A DNA stretch of 64,000 nt from Neodontobutis hainanensis. Taxonomy: Eukaryota > Chordata > Actinopteri > Gobiiformes > Odontobutidae. Location: contig JALDNG010000022.1 in the NCBI GenBank assembly GCA_024349245.1, positions 15,237,501-15,301,500 of the forward strand, in the 5' to 3' direction. The notes below the pieces were generated by a model. The model had not been told where the DNA came from and made no database searches. It was given only the letters and a program-made list of their open reading frames with translations. Position 1 is the first letter of the stretch. Each line of letters starts with the position of its first letter. The position numbers were made by a program, and so were the translations under genes. Positions 1 to 12,900 of this stretch are shown here, in pieces.

Positions 1-350
1 CTGCAGCTGGGAGGGGCTGCTGCGCCTGTGAGTGGATTGGATGGGCTGCTCATTGAGAAGAGTAAGAACAATGTGTGCTTTTACTTCAGAGAGTCTCCAA
101 AAGTCTCCAGAAAAAGTCGTTAGACTTGTCGCTACTCACTTTTTTGTGTCGCTAGAGGGGTCTGAATACTCGCTAAATATAGCGACAAAGGCGCTAAGTT
201 GGCAACACTGCATGCACGTGTGAAAAAGTCGCACTATGTACGTCACGCTATCGGCTTTTTTGATCGGCGCTTTTGGGGTTTGCCAATCAAGCTTTTTTTT
301 AGCCAAAATCAGCCGATCATAATCGGTGGCCGATCAATCGGAGCATCACT
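1..350. repeat. Repeat-derived sequence at the left edge
   Basis: Two blocks: about 60-235 (tcgctagaggggtctgaata, gttggcaacact) and about 255-352 (gccgatcataatcggtggcc, ending agcatcacta), the latter like a terminus of a fish hAT element. Truncated or diverged, so not delimited. Confidence 0.4.
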
Positions 351-2618
351 AATTTCCAATATCACGCTCTGAAACTGAGTAAATTTGTAAAAATGACATC
401 TAATACACTTTATTTGCAATAACTTCTTTTCGTCCAAAAACATTTTCTTTTATGCAAATTTAACTTTTTATATTTAAAAGTAGTACAATATTTCAAAATG
501 ACAACTAAATCTGTTGATAAATAGTTTACTGTAGAGACAACTAAGACTTGAATACATAACGTAACAAAGAGTATATTCAGTAATAGTGGTATTTAAAACT
601 AAAACGTTGTGAAAGTAGTTCTGTTTAAAATATTTATAATCTTTGTCTATGACAAATAAAAATATAAAAGACCTAAACAATTTAAAAACTGGTCTTAAAT
701 CTGTTCTCAAAACCAAGACTAGTGTCAAATATTACAGTTTTCCCCGCGTGTCATTAGAAAGTGCCCGTGCCACACTGATACAGACAAGACGCTGTGTGGT
801 ACATTAGAAATCCTCAGGGATGAGTCACATTGTGAAATATTTTACCGAGAGTCAGGCAAAGGTCAGCGTCTATTTTGGGCTTGATGCATATAATGTTAGG
901 TCTGTGTCTCCGGACAGGGCAAACGCACATCCCAGCGTTAATGTCAGGGGCTCTGCAGGTGATAAACCCAACAGATGTTTATTAGTGGATAAAGTTACTG
1001 ACTAAAAAAGTCCATATCCTTTTGTAAATACAAAAGTTAAAAGTGTATTTTTACAGTAGCAAAATTTTTTTTTACAGATAATCATTACAGTGCTTATTCA
1101 AATATAAAAAAATATTCTATTATATATTCTAACTATTGGGAATAAATTGCACAAAGGCAGATGTAATACCTAAAAGTTTTCTTATTAGTCCCATTATCTG
1201 GTTAGTCTCTTCTGTTTTATTTTTCATACTATGGGCTGTGCAATAAGTTCAATGTATTCATTATGTTTTTATTTTGGACGATATCAAATACAGCCATTTG
1301 AATTTCCTTTTTTGCCAGTAGGAAATCAAAATAACAAAAGCGTATGAAAAAGAAAAATAATAAGAAAATAAAATAAGAAAATGATAAATGAATAAGAAAA
1401 TCGTGAAAGGTTTTACTATCAGCCAAACAAGCTTTCAGACTGTCTGGGGAAAATAAATTCCCATTTGGTCTTGTCTGGGAACATGTCCTGTTGGTCAGGC
1501 AAAAGATACAAATGTTCAAAGAAACAGAAAAGTTGGAAAGTCCGTGCCAAAGAAAGCAGATGTGAACACTTCCTTTTTAAAATTGTGTGAAAATGATTGA
1601 GCTCTTTCAAATCTTGATATATGTTTGACCTCCAGATACTGCCACTAAAGTGCTTTACTCACTGCTGTGGGTGTTCTTTACAGCTCTGTTTGCTGTTTGG
1701 GCATATTTTACAGGGAATGATAATAAAATTAAAGCAAACAACATCTAATAATCAGCATGTCTCTGAAGTCTGTGTTTTATCTGTACTCATTAGCAATTAA
1801 TCATACCTGTTCTGGAAAAAAGTGATGTTGGGGAAATGCCTAAAAATAGTGTTGAAAGTACCTTATTTCTGCGGCTTGGTCATGTTGTTCCTCTTAAATT
1901 ATTACCAGCAGACAATTATGTAACACGACTAGCCTGGGCTTAAACAGGAACAGTTTCTGCACGTCTCTGTTCAGTGATGAGTGACAACATAACTTGAGAT
2001 GTATATGCACAGTTTACATGTGTAATTTCTTATATTTTAATCTTAATTTGATCGTTGTTACCCCGTCCATCCATTGTCTGCGCTCAGTTGTGCTCTTCCT
2101 CGGCCGTGTGTCTGTAGGAGCAGATCAGATTTAGCCCAGATGACATCATATTCAGAGTTCGTTAATCCCAGGAAGAGGACTTTGTTTTGCGGGCTGATGG
2201 TTCTAGCTGCACTGCAGCCTTTTGGACACCCACCACATGTGGCCGCCACCACATGTTAAAACACAGAAACCAGCTCCTTATCAGCTGTGAGATAATCATA
2301 TATTTGTACCGTCTTCAAGTGTTTACTCGGAGAGATATCCTTGAAATGGCACACAGTGTTTCATTTCATGCTGATTCTCTGGCCACTGCAGTGACAGGCT
2401 TTACACCCGCTACGGTACATTTAAAGGCAATAAATCTCTTCCGCAGTAAACGCAGCCGGATATAAGTTAGTTACCACAGTTTATCAAGGGCTGAAGCCAT
2501 TTTATTGCAGTGTAATTTGCGTGAAAAATTATCTGTTATTGATACTATGAGTGGAATCTTTCCATGGAGAATTGAAAATATAAAAATAATAGTGCAGTGG
2601 ATGCTACATATGATGGAA

Positions 2619-2620
<2 letters not shown>

Positions 2621-2709
<89 letters not shown>
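2621..2709 (+). repeat. (GT)n microsatellite
   Basis: About 44 uninterrupted GT units. It creates spurious open frames (polyCV / polyHT). Confidence 0.98.
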
Positions 2710-2710
<1 letters not shown>

Positions 2711-2834
2711 CTTTGTTTTAATCGCACAATTCAGCGATGAACTCTATAGAAACTGCAGCTAAAACATATCCAAGAAGATTAACAGAGTTGTATAATGGTC
2801 AATTTGCTACAATATTAGATAAATTAATTATTTG

Positions 2835-3105
2835 CAGGTGCACAGTGGTGAAGGGTTTAGCACTCTTGCCTCACAGCAAAAAGGTTTTAGGATCTGTGTG
2901 TTGTTCTTAAGATATCCACCAAAAACACACGTGTTGGTGAAGAGGTGACTCTAAAATGTTCATAGTGACTGAATGCGAGTGTGAATAGTTGTCTCTAAGT
3001 GCTAACCCTGTGATTAACTGGTGATGGTCCATGGTGTACCCTTCCTCACCCCTCAAAGCAGCTGGGACAGTGCTCCAGCCCCTTGCGACCTACACGCATT
3101 TTGAG
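2835..3105 (+). repeat. Old interspersed repeat of a common fish type
   Basis: Recognised by gcactcttgcctcacagca, gaggtgactctaaaatg, gctaaccctgtgatt, and gctgggac...gctccagcccc. Diverged and internally deleted compared with the usual form. A reverse fragment (caatttagagtccccaatta, gtgggaggaagcc) lies at 26349-26416. Confidence 0.55.
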
Positions 3106-4279
3106 TTGCTTTGGTTACAAGTAACATTGAAGACATTGCAACATTCACATTTGTGTTGGACACCTGTCTGCCAATCAGAAAAGAGCATCACCAGACTGTT
3201 TTAATAATATTTTTCAAACCATCCTCATAATATCTTAACTTATTTCTGTAATAAATGTCACATTTCCGCAAATGATCAAATGCTCAAGCAGATTGAAACC
3301 GGCCAAAGAAGTGATACGAGTAAGCTACATTATTTTGGCAAGTGGCAGGAGGTAGACAGGATGTATGACTGTATTTCTGGTCTGCTCCTGCTCGAGTCTG
3401 TGCTGTGGCCTTCTGTTTCCTGAGGCCTTACCCAAGTTCTTCAGAGTACAGCAGCGGTTGGGGGACCTTATGGGGCTTTGCTGACTGTTCCCAAGTGCCA
3501 CGGATATGCACACAGAGCCAACAGTTACAGTAACGGCTGAGGTGGAGAGGTTAGTGAAGCAGCAGGTAGGACGGGGAAGGTCCCTTCTGTGAGCGGTCAG
3601 CTGCTCTGGTCACGAGCCAGCGCCACAGAGCACACCACGCTGTACATCTAACACTTCAGAACCACTACACAAATGTAAATCTCAGTCTGAACCAAAGGAC
3701 GCTCTATTCAACTATGCCCTACCAAATCCAAATATTATGTATTATTATTATTAATATATGTTACATGTGGATAAATATGAAAAATTTTCTATGGGTTTAT
3801 TTGCTGTTGTGGCTTTATCAAGGATTCTGCTGATGTGATATGGGTAGATGCTGAGAAAAATCCTTGTTTCATGAGAGTTGTTACATGAGACGTTTGCAGC
3901 TTTGCCCTGGTCATTTACATTGCCCGTCTGCTGGAATGGAGATGACTCTTAAGTACGTAAAGCTGCCATAAGCCTCTGTTTCCTATTGTAAGCTCTTTTA
4001 AAGGGTCCCGCACTCTGGTGCCATCTGTTATGACTCATTATTTATATATTTTCTGACCTGCCCCGACTCGTGTGATAGATGCTCTCGCTGCGTGTTGTTG
4101 TTTCGCGTGGGACGTGCGTGGCTCCGCCTCCTGGACCAGTCACAAGTTAAACTCCCACAGCTCTTTTCTTTTCTCCTGCATCACAGGCCTCCTCCCACCA
4201 GCAGCAGTAGCATATTATCTCTGTCATTATCTTGCTTTAAGTTTAATTTTAGGTCTGGTCTATATTTATTTGCTCCGTG

Positions 4280-4656
4280 TAGGGGTGTAACGATACACCA
4301 ATGCCACGGTTCGGTTCAGATCACGGTTTTGGAGTCACGGTTCGGTTCGGTTCTGTTTGCTGTGGGGGCAGGGTTCATTGCAGGGCACCAGCAATAATAA
4401 CACTAGATTCACTTTAACTTAATAAAAACAACAACAATAATTTAACTTATTAACTTTATCTTTATTTACTTAACTTTATACATTGGCTTCACGTTTTCTT
4501 TAGAGCAGTTAGCACACCTGTGACAAAATAAAATGAACGTTGGGCCGGTGCAGCAGGGGGCGGGGCGCGTTCGGTTCGACATGCGAGTATCGCGGTTCGA
4601 ACTGTGGCTGTGGGTTCGCGGTTTTTTGGTTCGGTTTGAATATCGTTACACCCTTA
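4280..4656. mobile_element. hAT-like MITE
   Basis: Terminal inverted repeats TAGGGGTGTAACGATA and, at the right end, the complement of TAAGGGTGTAACGATA; flanked by an 8-bp duplication gctccgtg / gctccatg (7 of 8 match). About 377 bp, no coding capacity. The interior repeats cggttcggttc. Confidence 0.8.
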
Positions 4657-5644
4657 GCTCCATGTGTTTTGGTCATTTTATTGCTTAACAAAGTTAAGGA
4701 TTATCATTATTAACTGCTCTGAAATGTCTGCCTTTGCAAGGCATTTACACTTATTTATCATATTACACATTTATCAGATCAAGCTAACTAGCAGAATTAT
4801 TTTTTTTATGCAATTTACAAACCCCAAGGTAAATTAAATTATTAAAATGAAGCTGTTGTTGCTGCGTTCAATTACCATATCATGTGTTGCCAATACTGTG
4901 CAGCTCATTACCAACAACTACATTGGTGTAAGAGGTTTTTTACTCTGCAGTGAAGCAGAAGAATCTCAACAATAATCACACGTTTTTATTTCCGTCTGTC
5001 TCAAGTTGAGTTAAAATCAAAGTGTGAACCCAGAGTGATGAAACACACTTCCTCTAGAATCAACAAACTCTGTATTATAAGCATTCAATTTCATATGTTT
5101 CCTTATGTATAGCTTCTTTTAGCAGTTAGCATGTAAAAGCATAAAACACACCAAACGTTTTAGAAGTGCTACTGTGGATGTATTTGGTTGCTAGTGATAA
5201 CATAGAAGGTTGATTTACTGAACTAGCTTGACATATAGAGCCAATGTTTATTGAGATGAAAGAGTATATTATACATGTCTGGAGATTAATACATCATATA
5301 GTAAAAGCTCTCCTGAAGTAAAGCCTAGATGATGTCTTCCTTCAGTGTATTGTACATAATTAAGCCTGTCTATTTGTCAAGGGGATTTAAGGCAAAGCAA
5401 AAACTCTTATTTGTTTTTCTTGATCACTAGTCTGGTGGATTTTGTGATTTCTTGCAGCAACAGTGAGAAATAGTTGTCAGACCTGTGGGAACGGCAGTCA
5501 CGGTGTCTTAAAAATGTGTGAAAGCAGCACAGCCGTTTGTCACACTAAGTGCTTTTCACATAACCTTTTACTGTTGGTTGTTTTATTCTGCTTTGTCATC
5601 CTCACAGAACAATAATTAGATAAGTGTAGAAAAACTAGACAAGC

Positions 5645-5665
5645 TTTTTTTTTTTTTTTTTTTTT
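5645..5665 (+). repeat. Poly(T) tract
   Basis: 21 consecutive T; possibly the tail of a minus-strand retroelement, but no element was recognised beside it. Confidence 0.85.
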
Positions 5666-6864
5666 ATAAAGACGTACAGATTAAAAGAAGGATTTAAGCA
5701 GTGTGTCTGTGTTTGTTTAGTCCTCCTCAGGTTTGTCTACACCACTGCTGTTATTATGAGAATGAGCTTAATCGGATTACAAGCTGGGGTCAGAGATATA
5801 ATGAACAATATGTCTGGTGTGTTAGGTATGGGCACCACACAAGCATCATACAAACCTGCTGTTCACCAGCTGGGACTGGTCTTATCCCCTCACATCCCAA
5901 TAATTAAACTTCAATTCGGCTTTAAAACAAGGAAGTAACAGGATTTATTCAAGGGTCGTTCTGTGTTAACTCAAACTGCTCAATGTGCATATAATAATTT
6001 GGGTTTAGTGTCTTTTTGAGATTTTCAGGTTTAAAAAAAAAAGGGCAAATTTTTTATTTTATTGTGGCTGAATGAATGCCGATGTGTTTTGGTGCATTCA
6101 TGTGGTCCTCAGGAACTTGGAGTATCTGAGTTAAGAAGTGGTTCTTCCAACTTTTAGTTAACGTTAAGTTAAAATAACGGAAGTAAATAAATACATTTCT
6201 TTGTATATAGTACAAATAAGTCAAAAAATGGTTGTGCTATCATATCAAGTCATTAACGAGCAACATGGTTAGTATAAAATACTTTTAAATGACTGATATT
6301 GCTAAAATATGTTAAACGTTTGCTTTCCTCTGCCATGTTGATGAGGCAAAAAACGTAACGCGTCATGATGGCCAACTCCAACCACCCACACCCAGCCAGC
6401 CATAACTTTTGTAGTTATTTTAGACTCTGTTCTACATTATGCTCTAAGTCTTTAACCTTTAAAACGTGGTCCGCAGTTGTACGTTATGGAGTTATGGCCT
6501 GACAAAAACTGTAAATGTAAAAACTACATTAACATTGTTCTTTAATATACTCATAAGATAAGACTTTATTAGGCTTCACTATTTATTTATTTTTTTGCTA
6601 ATATGCATGGACAAGATTATTTCACACCTGTTTTTCAAGCTCATGTTGCCAATGTATGACAAGGATTACCTTAAGAACATGTGTATCATTTAAAAAGAAG
6701 CAGAAAATATCAAGTCAATACCCTGAAAAACTATGGCGACTGTGGTGTTTGCTGCAATACTATTAATGCAAGACCCATGTTGAAAGTGTATTAAAATCTG
6801 CTTTTACATAATGTTTATTAGGATTGTATAACATTGTTATTCTATTGTTCTTTTTCTTTTTTAG

Positions 6865-6934
6865 GAACCTATAAAATCCAGGGCACCGCAGCTACATTTG
6901 GAGTATAGATTTTACAAACAACTGGGAAACTCGG
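6865..6934 (+). CDS. csnk1g2: csnk1g2 exon: kinase N-lobe, alpha-C helix
   Basis: Encodes [20 protein letters not shown] plus GNS. Acceptor ttttag precedes it and donor gtaaga follows; the last base G is completed by AG of the next exon (Glu). The Glu in LEYRFYKQL is the expected alpha-C salt-bridge residue. This 70-bp exon is too short to stand out as an ORF and was found by reading for the CK1 gamma sequence. Confidence 0.92.
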
Positions 6935-9900
6935 GTAAGAGACAAAACACACAGTCGACTGATTCATATTTATTGTAGCTGTGTTCAGTTTTAATATTGT
7001 GGGTTTGCCAGGTCTTGTCCTGGTCAGAGGAATACTGTTGTGTGAGTGCAGTCCAGTCAGTGTCATGTTGTGGTCTAATTTAGGGACACGTGCTGACCTC
7101 TTGGCTCGCTGCTCCGGAGAAAAAGCCCTCTGCTGTTGATAAGGAGGTGGGGCAATAGGACAGTCCTCCACTATTTTTAGATGGCCTTCCACATGCTTTA
7201 GGGAATGTTCTGGTGACTCTGCTGCTGCTGCAGGAAAATAAATTAAATAAATAAATAACACAGTTATTATGTCTGCCTCACTTTAGAGAAATACAAAAAT
7301 CCTGTCAATGTTTTGATGAGCTGTGTTGCTGATAAATGCAGCTGTTCCTTTAACGCCTCGAGCCAGGATTTAGCAGCTCCATATTTGAGCCTTTAGTTGT
7401 TGGATAAGAAACCTGGGCATTTTTCGTTTCACTTTAAACCACTGCTGGCCTTGTTATTTAGGGTTCTTTGTGATCCTTATTAGACCTACACAGTATATGG
7501 CAAAGTCACTGTCATAAGAATATCAACATGTGCAAAAACATACTGCATACTATTCCATATACCAGACTTTCAAGCTAAGCAGCGAACTAAAATAAAGCAG
7601 GCACAAAGACAATTAAAGCAAAGTTTAATATAAAAAAAACTAATATGTCAAGGGGAAATTGTAATTGCGCTACTTGCATTGACAATATTTGGCAACTTGA
7701 CCTTACATGTGTTTCTAATTTCATACACATCTAAGCCTTATCTTATTCTGTAAAGTCTAATATTGACCTTTTCTTGGCAGTATGAAGTATGATAACTTAT
7801 ATCTTTCATAAGCATTTCAGACATATTGCAACTCTAATATTGTCTCTAAAATATGAGTAGATATTTCAGTGGCTGTCAACACAATTCACTCAAATAGCAG
7901 TGGGTTTCTTTTTGTCCCAGTGCTTAAGCACAACCAGGCCAAAAGCAATCATCAGTGAGAGAGACATGATGAAGATGATGGTGCTGTAGCTGCTGTTTCA
8001 GACTTAAACCAAACACACAGTCATTATGTAGGTCACCAGGTGCTTTAATCCCTGTTGCATAATCTTTACATCACAGTGTGAGTCAGCAAAATGCATGCAC
8101 CTTACTCACACTGACGTCAGTCAACCACTAATATTTGAATTACATTGTAGCTGAAAACCTATCGGTAGCATTTTGGGTTATATTCGTTATTAGTAGCGCT
8201 GTTGCTTATTTTCCATAAACACAAACATGAAACCAGCAGTGATAGAAAGACTGACCTACTGAGCTAACAAACATCCGTATGGCTACTGTAAAGTCAAATA
8301 CAGCTCACCTGCTGCTAGGGTTAGCCTAAAACCCCGATAACAAAGCACACTTTTTGCTGACTTCTCACCTCTGGTTCCCTTAAAGGGAACAGGATGTATT
8401 GTTTATTTGAAATGGGAACGGTGCACATTAATCAATGGCAGTAAATTAGTTCATTGTGTTAAACAGACTGTACTTGATTTGTTTCTTCTAGTCATGGGTT
8501 GAACCCCAAATAGTATGTTGTAAAAGCAATCATTTGGGGAAAAAGAAATAGGCTTTATGATGCCATCTACTGTTTATTAAGGAGGATTTTAATAGATGAT
8601 AATCTCTACACTGGCACAGGAACCCTTGGCCAATCAAATGCTCTCATAAACCACATGCTCAAAAAAGAAGCACTCCCATTGGCTTACACCAGCTTGTCAT
8701 ATGATGTTCCAGGAAGTTTAAAAGGTTCCAATAAAACAGAAAGCAAATGTTCAGTGCCGAATACATCCTTTTAAGTCAGTGAAACTGCTAAAAAGAAAAG
8801 CATCAACAGAGAAAATGGACGTAAACGTAAAACACATACAAAAGCTGTCATTCAATTCAATCAGGCAGAGATAGTTATGACGCTTTGTCTGGGCTAAAAG
8901 TTTACAGTCAGCTCTAAACTTTAGTTTGGTGTAACATATTTGTATTTTGTGGATATATATATATATATAATTTAATTAAAGAAAAGCAGGAGAGGTCTCG
9001 TGGCTGCTGGGGGACAGTGGTGTCTGAGGCAGAGATGGCAAAAAGAAAATTGGGTAGTGGAACTTTAATGTGCCAGATTTTGCCATACAGAGGCTAATTT
9101 TGAGTAAAATACGCTTGTGTCCTGGACAAACAACCTGGTATAAACATACATATTTGGTTAAACATTACAATGTATCATAAAAATCACACTAAGTACAAAC
9201 TTAAACCATAGAGTCATAGTTGACAGATCGTGATCTGAACAAAGAGTTTAAATATGGAACCTGTATTATGAATTCTTCGGGCAACATTTTTTAGGATAGT
9301 CCACTGTCCAATCTGTCAGAGGTTCACCTGGGCCTCAAACACAGAGGGAATGAAGATTAAATCTATTTCTGTGGTGAACTGGGCTCTGTGAGGACATGTG
9401 ACACAAGGCCAAAGCCTGAAATATCTCGGAGTGGACTCAGCGCTGAGCTCTTAGGAGGAGCTTATCTACACACTGCACTGTTAAATCTGCTCTGCGCTGG
9501 ACACGGCCTCACTGTATCCTCCAAAGAGTTCAGTCTCTTTTATCAACCTGACTCTTTCGACTAAGGGCTTTTAAAATATTCCTGGAAATGTATATCTTGG
9601 GACACATGCCCGTGTTACAATGTGCTCTAAGAAATATTCCAAAACACCTATATATTTTCTACCTTGTTGCAATGTATGTGACTTAATTTGTATATGTGTT
9701 ATTATTGAGATAAAGACTTTTAAACACATCTTATCCATCTAAATATTTTATAAATTGTCACTTCTGCCTATAGTGCGAAACATGGTCAATATAAGGCCAC
9801 TCTGTCAAACTGTAAAATGAGATACCATATTTGTATTTTTTTAAGTTTATCAAAACCACACACTATAGTAGCTGAAAACATTTTTTTTATTACTTACTTT

Positions 9901-12900
9901 TTTGTGTTTGTTAATCATTCAGACACACAGAGGAACATTGAACTTGTCATTACAGACCATTTCTAGTGAGGTACCTTTTTAAAATGGGGCATGTTGATAT
10001 AGACAGACCTGAGCTTTTGTAAATCCATAGTGATTTCACAGTTTTGTTAGTGAGATTAGCTGTTTACTTGCTTTTTAATGTAAACATGCTTTAAAGCGTG
10101 CACAATAATCCCACTACAGAATGCAGGGAGCGTCACCATGAGGTAATCAGAAGTGTTTTAGTTTTAAATTTTGCAGCAGCCTGATGAAAATGATATTCTT
10201 TTAGTTTTGAAAGTAAATTTGAAATTTATGAAAATTGGTGAGGTTTAGTGAATATTTCCATAAAATGCCATATTTTAATTTCAATGTGAATTAAGTCTGT
10301 TCATGAAAATTTACTCCTTTTCAAATCATGTTGACAGCGTTGTGCGGTTTGTAACTTTAAACGCTCAACATAAATGTACCACTTTTACACTTAGGCCTAT
10401 GGTGTGATGTGCTTCAGGCTCGGCTGCAGTCTTTTCAAGCCTGAATGCTGATCACATTACAGCCTGGTGTGAATATCTCCAGAGCATTGGGCCTAATGTA
10501 AGTCACTGCTTCTCCTTTTCCACTGCTCTATAATCTAAATCTTTAATACACGCCCTCATCTCTCTATTCCTGGATTCTGCAGCCCCACACAACTCCAAAG
10601 CCCTTTCCACTCTGGCCCTTTTTCCCTTTGACATTTTGTAGCAGCATTGTCCTTGGCTACTGTCGCCCGAGAAGGACCGCCTGCGGTTACAATAGGCTTT
10701 GTCTCAAATTGTCAGGACGGCAGGGGTCGGAGCTGTGCTAAGACTCCTCTGGTAAAAGGGAAAGACAGCGTTGAAGTGCCATTTAAATTGCTTTGACTTG
10801 TTTGTTTCTGTAAAATATGAAGTAGATTTTGAAATGTGGCACAAAGAATAATGTAAATTAGGTACATTTTCTTAGACTTAATACAAACTGGAGCTTTGCT
10901 ATATTTTGAAAAAGACTGGGATATATAAGTAACAATGCTCATCTTTTTGCATTGGTCTTTTTTATGCCATCAGTGTCAGACACATACACATGCACTGGTC
11001 TTGCTTATGAATGTTTTAAAAGAGCTAGATCTGGAGTCTGTCATGGCTGCCATTGATTTTTTTTTTAGAGGAAGCTGATGATTGACACATATTCTACTTA
11101 GAAAAACTATTACCTACTTGTATTACCTCATTGCATATTGTAGGCGAAATCATCTGAAACGTAAAGACCTCATCAAGCATTTATTATCAAGGATTTTAAT
11201 GAATGGTACTGCAGCTTTGGCAAATCAGATACTCCCTACATTTGGGCCAGCTTGTTTGCCTCTGCATTTGAATTAAGGGATGCTCTCATGGGCTGGTGGT
11301 CTACAAGGCATGTCAATATTAAATAAGTGGTTGTCAAAAAAGTGTCTATTCCAATAATGGCTATGAATGCTAACCTGCTTAGGAAAGCAAAGTGATTAAA
11401 AAAAAATAGTGGATAATTGTTGTTGATGTTAAGTGCAGTGTTTGATGAGATGGAAATTATTGCGGGATTGATCAATTTAACCCTGAACTTGGCTTGAAGT
11501 TTAGGGTAGGCTCCAAACTTTAGCTCCAACATATTAGTATTGTGTGGTGGCAAATTGGTTCAGGTTAATTGTTTAAATAAAGGAAAGCAGGTAGTTTGTT
11601 GTTGTTGTGGAGGAGGAGGGTTTGGGTGTCTGATGTACGAGTTTTTGAGTAATGCAGCTTTAGGTTTGGCTTTTTGTATTTAATTTTTGAGAATGTTGCT
11701 GTTTAATAATAGTGCTAAAATACTCTATTGTGTGCAAAGAAGTTATTACTAAGTCAATAAAACAAATTAATAAACTTGAAACCTAACTAGAATCGAGTCT
11801 AAAGTGGGCCACCAGCTGCGTGCACCAGCCTCGGCTCACTTCCTTTCGTCAGCAGCAGATTATAATGCACTCTGCTGTACTCCTCTGATGACTGTGCTTT
11901 GAATGCCCTCTAGATTTGGGCCGGGCTTTGATGAGTCAGGCTCGCGCTGATCTCTGGTCCCTACCTCATCTGTCACAGGCCTCGTCACCAGGGCTGCCCT
12001 AAGACGACTTAGTTTGTTTGTGCTCTGGGCAGGCTTCAGAAAACAGGCGTGACCGTTTGGTGACACACTTTTTATACACTATTATATTTACAATAGAGCT
12101 CAAATCATATACAAGCAATGAGTCAGTGTTGTCAGTAAGGATTACATACTTGTTTTCTTCTTGGGAAAAAGTAATTGACTCCAACACCAGCCTGTTTTTT
12201 GCCTCTGATGTATATCATTGAGTTGAACTTGTTGGTTCTAAAACCTGCATGTGTTTTTTTCCCTTGCTGTGAACCAAATAAAATGGTGAGAAGTATGTTT
12301 GCGGGTCCCTAATGCTATTGCTGTGCTAACTTTAGCATTTCAAAGAGATGTTTGGGTTTAGCACTCAATCAAGGATTTACAAAAATCATTCTTCTACTTT
12401 TTAGATTGATTTAATTTTGTTAAAATGATGACATGCTTCAGTGAATAGGTTTATAACAGAAATATGGTCAACCATAAAAACTGTTAAAGAAACACACAGG
12501 GGTTAAATTTTTAATAAACAATTAAATAAATCCGTGGCTAAGTTTTCACAATTTAGGATATTTCTGTATTAGACATTCATTTCATTCAAGTATTTGTATC
12601 TCACATAAGAAAAACAACACACAAGTTAAACGGTATAACCAGTTTCTTTTTTTTTTTGATCCTCATTTAGAACAAAAACTTCATATCTAACAATTCTCCA
12701 GATGTCATAGTCTAATTACACTGTGAAAAGCTGAACAAATAGTTTCTACGTGACTTGAGTTGTCTGTGAAACACGATGCCGGCTCCTCGCAGCACCTCAG
12801 CAGCTCATTCTGTTGTGACCAAAGCTGCTGAGTTTGTACCCAGCAGACAACAAGGTGCTGCGAGTGCGTTTGTTTGTCGAGTGTTGACTGTAATTAAATC

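Larger units (their letters stand above)
351..6864 (+). other. csnk1g2 intron or upstream sequence
   Basis: Besides the repeats listed separately I see only AT-rich anonymous DNA. I searched by reading for the missing csnk1g2 exons (FRVGKKIGCGNFGELRLG and NLYTNEYVAIKL equivalents) and found none. A GC-richer patch at 3350-3650 has no coding pattern. Confidence 0.6.

Noticed and set aside
2505..2762. Cys/Val and His/Thr repeat proteins
   Set aside because: Translation of the (GT)n microsatellite.
1..6864. Missing 5' coding exons of csnk1g2 (glycine-rich loop, ATP-binding Lys)
   Set aside because: No stretch with the expected codons and splice sites was found on reading; they most likely precede the window.
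6869..7261. 130-codon minus-strand frame
   Set aside because: It overlaps the antisense of the 70-bp csnk1g2 exon and the remainder is intron; product unlike any family I know.
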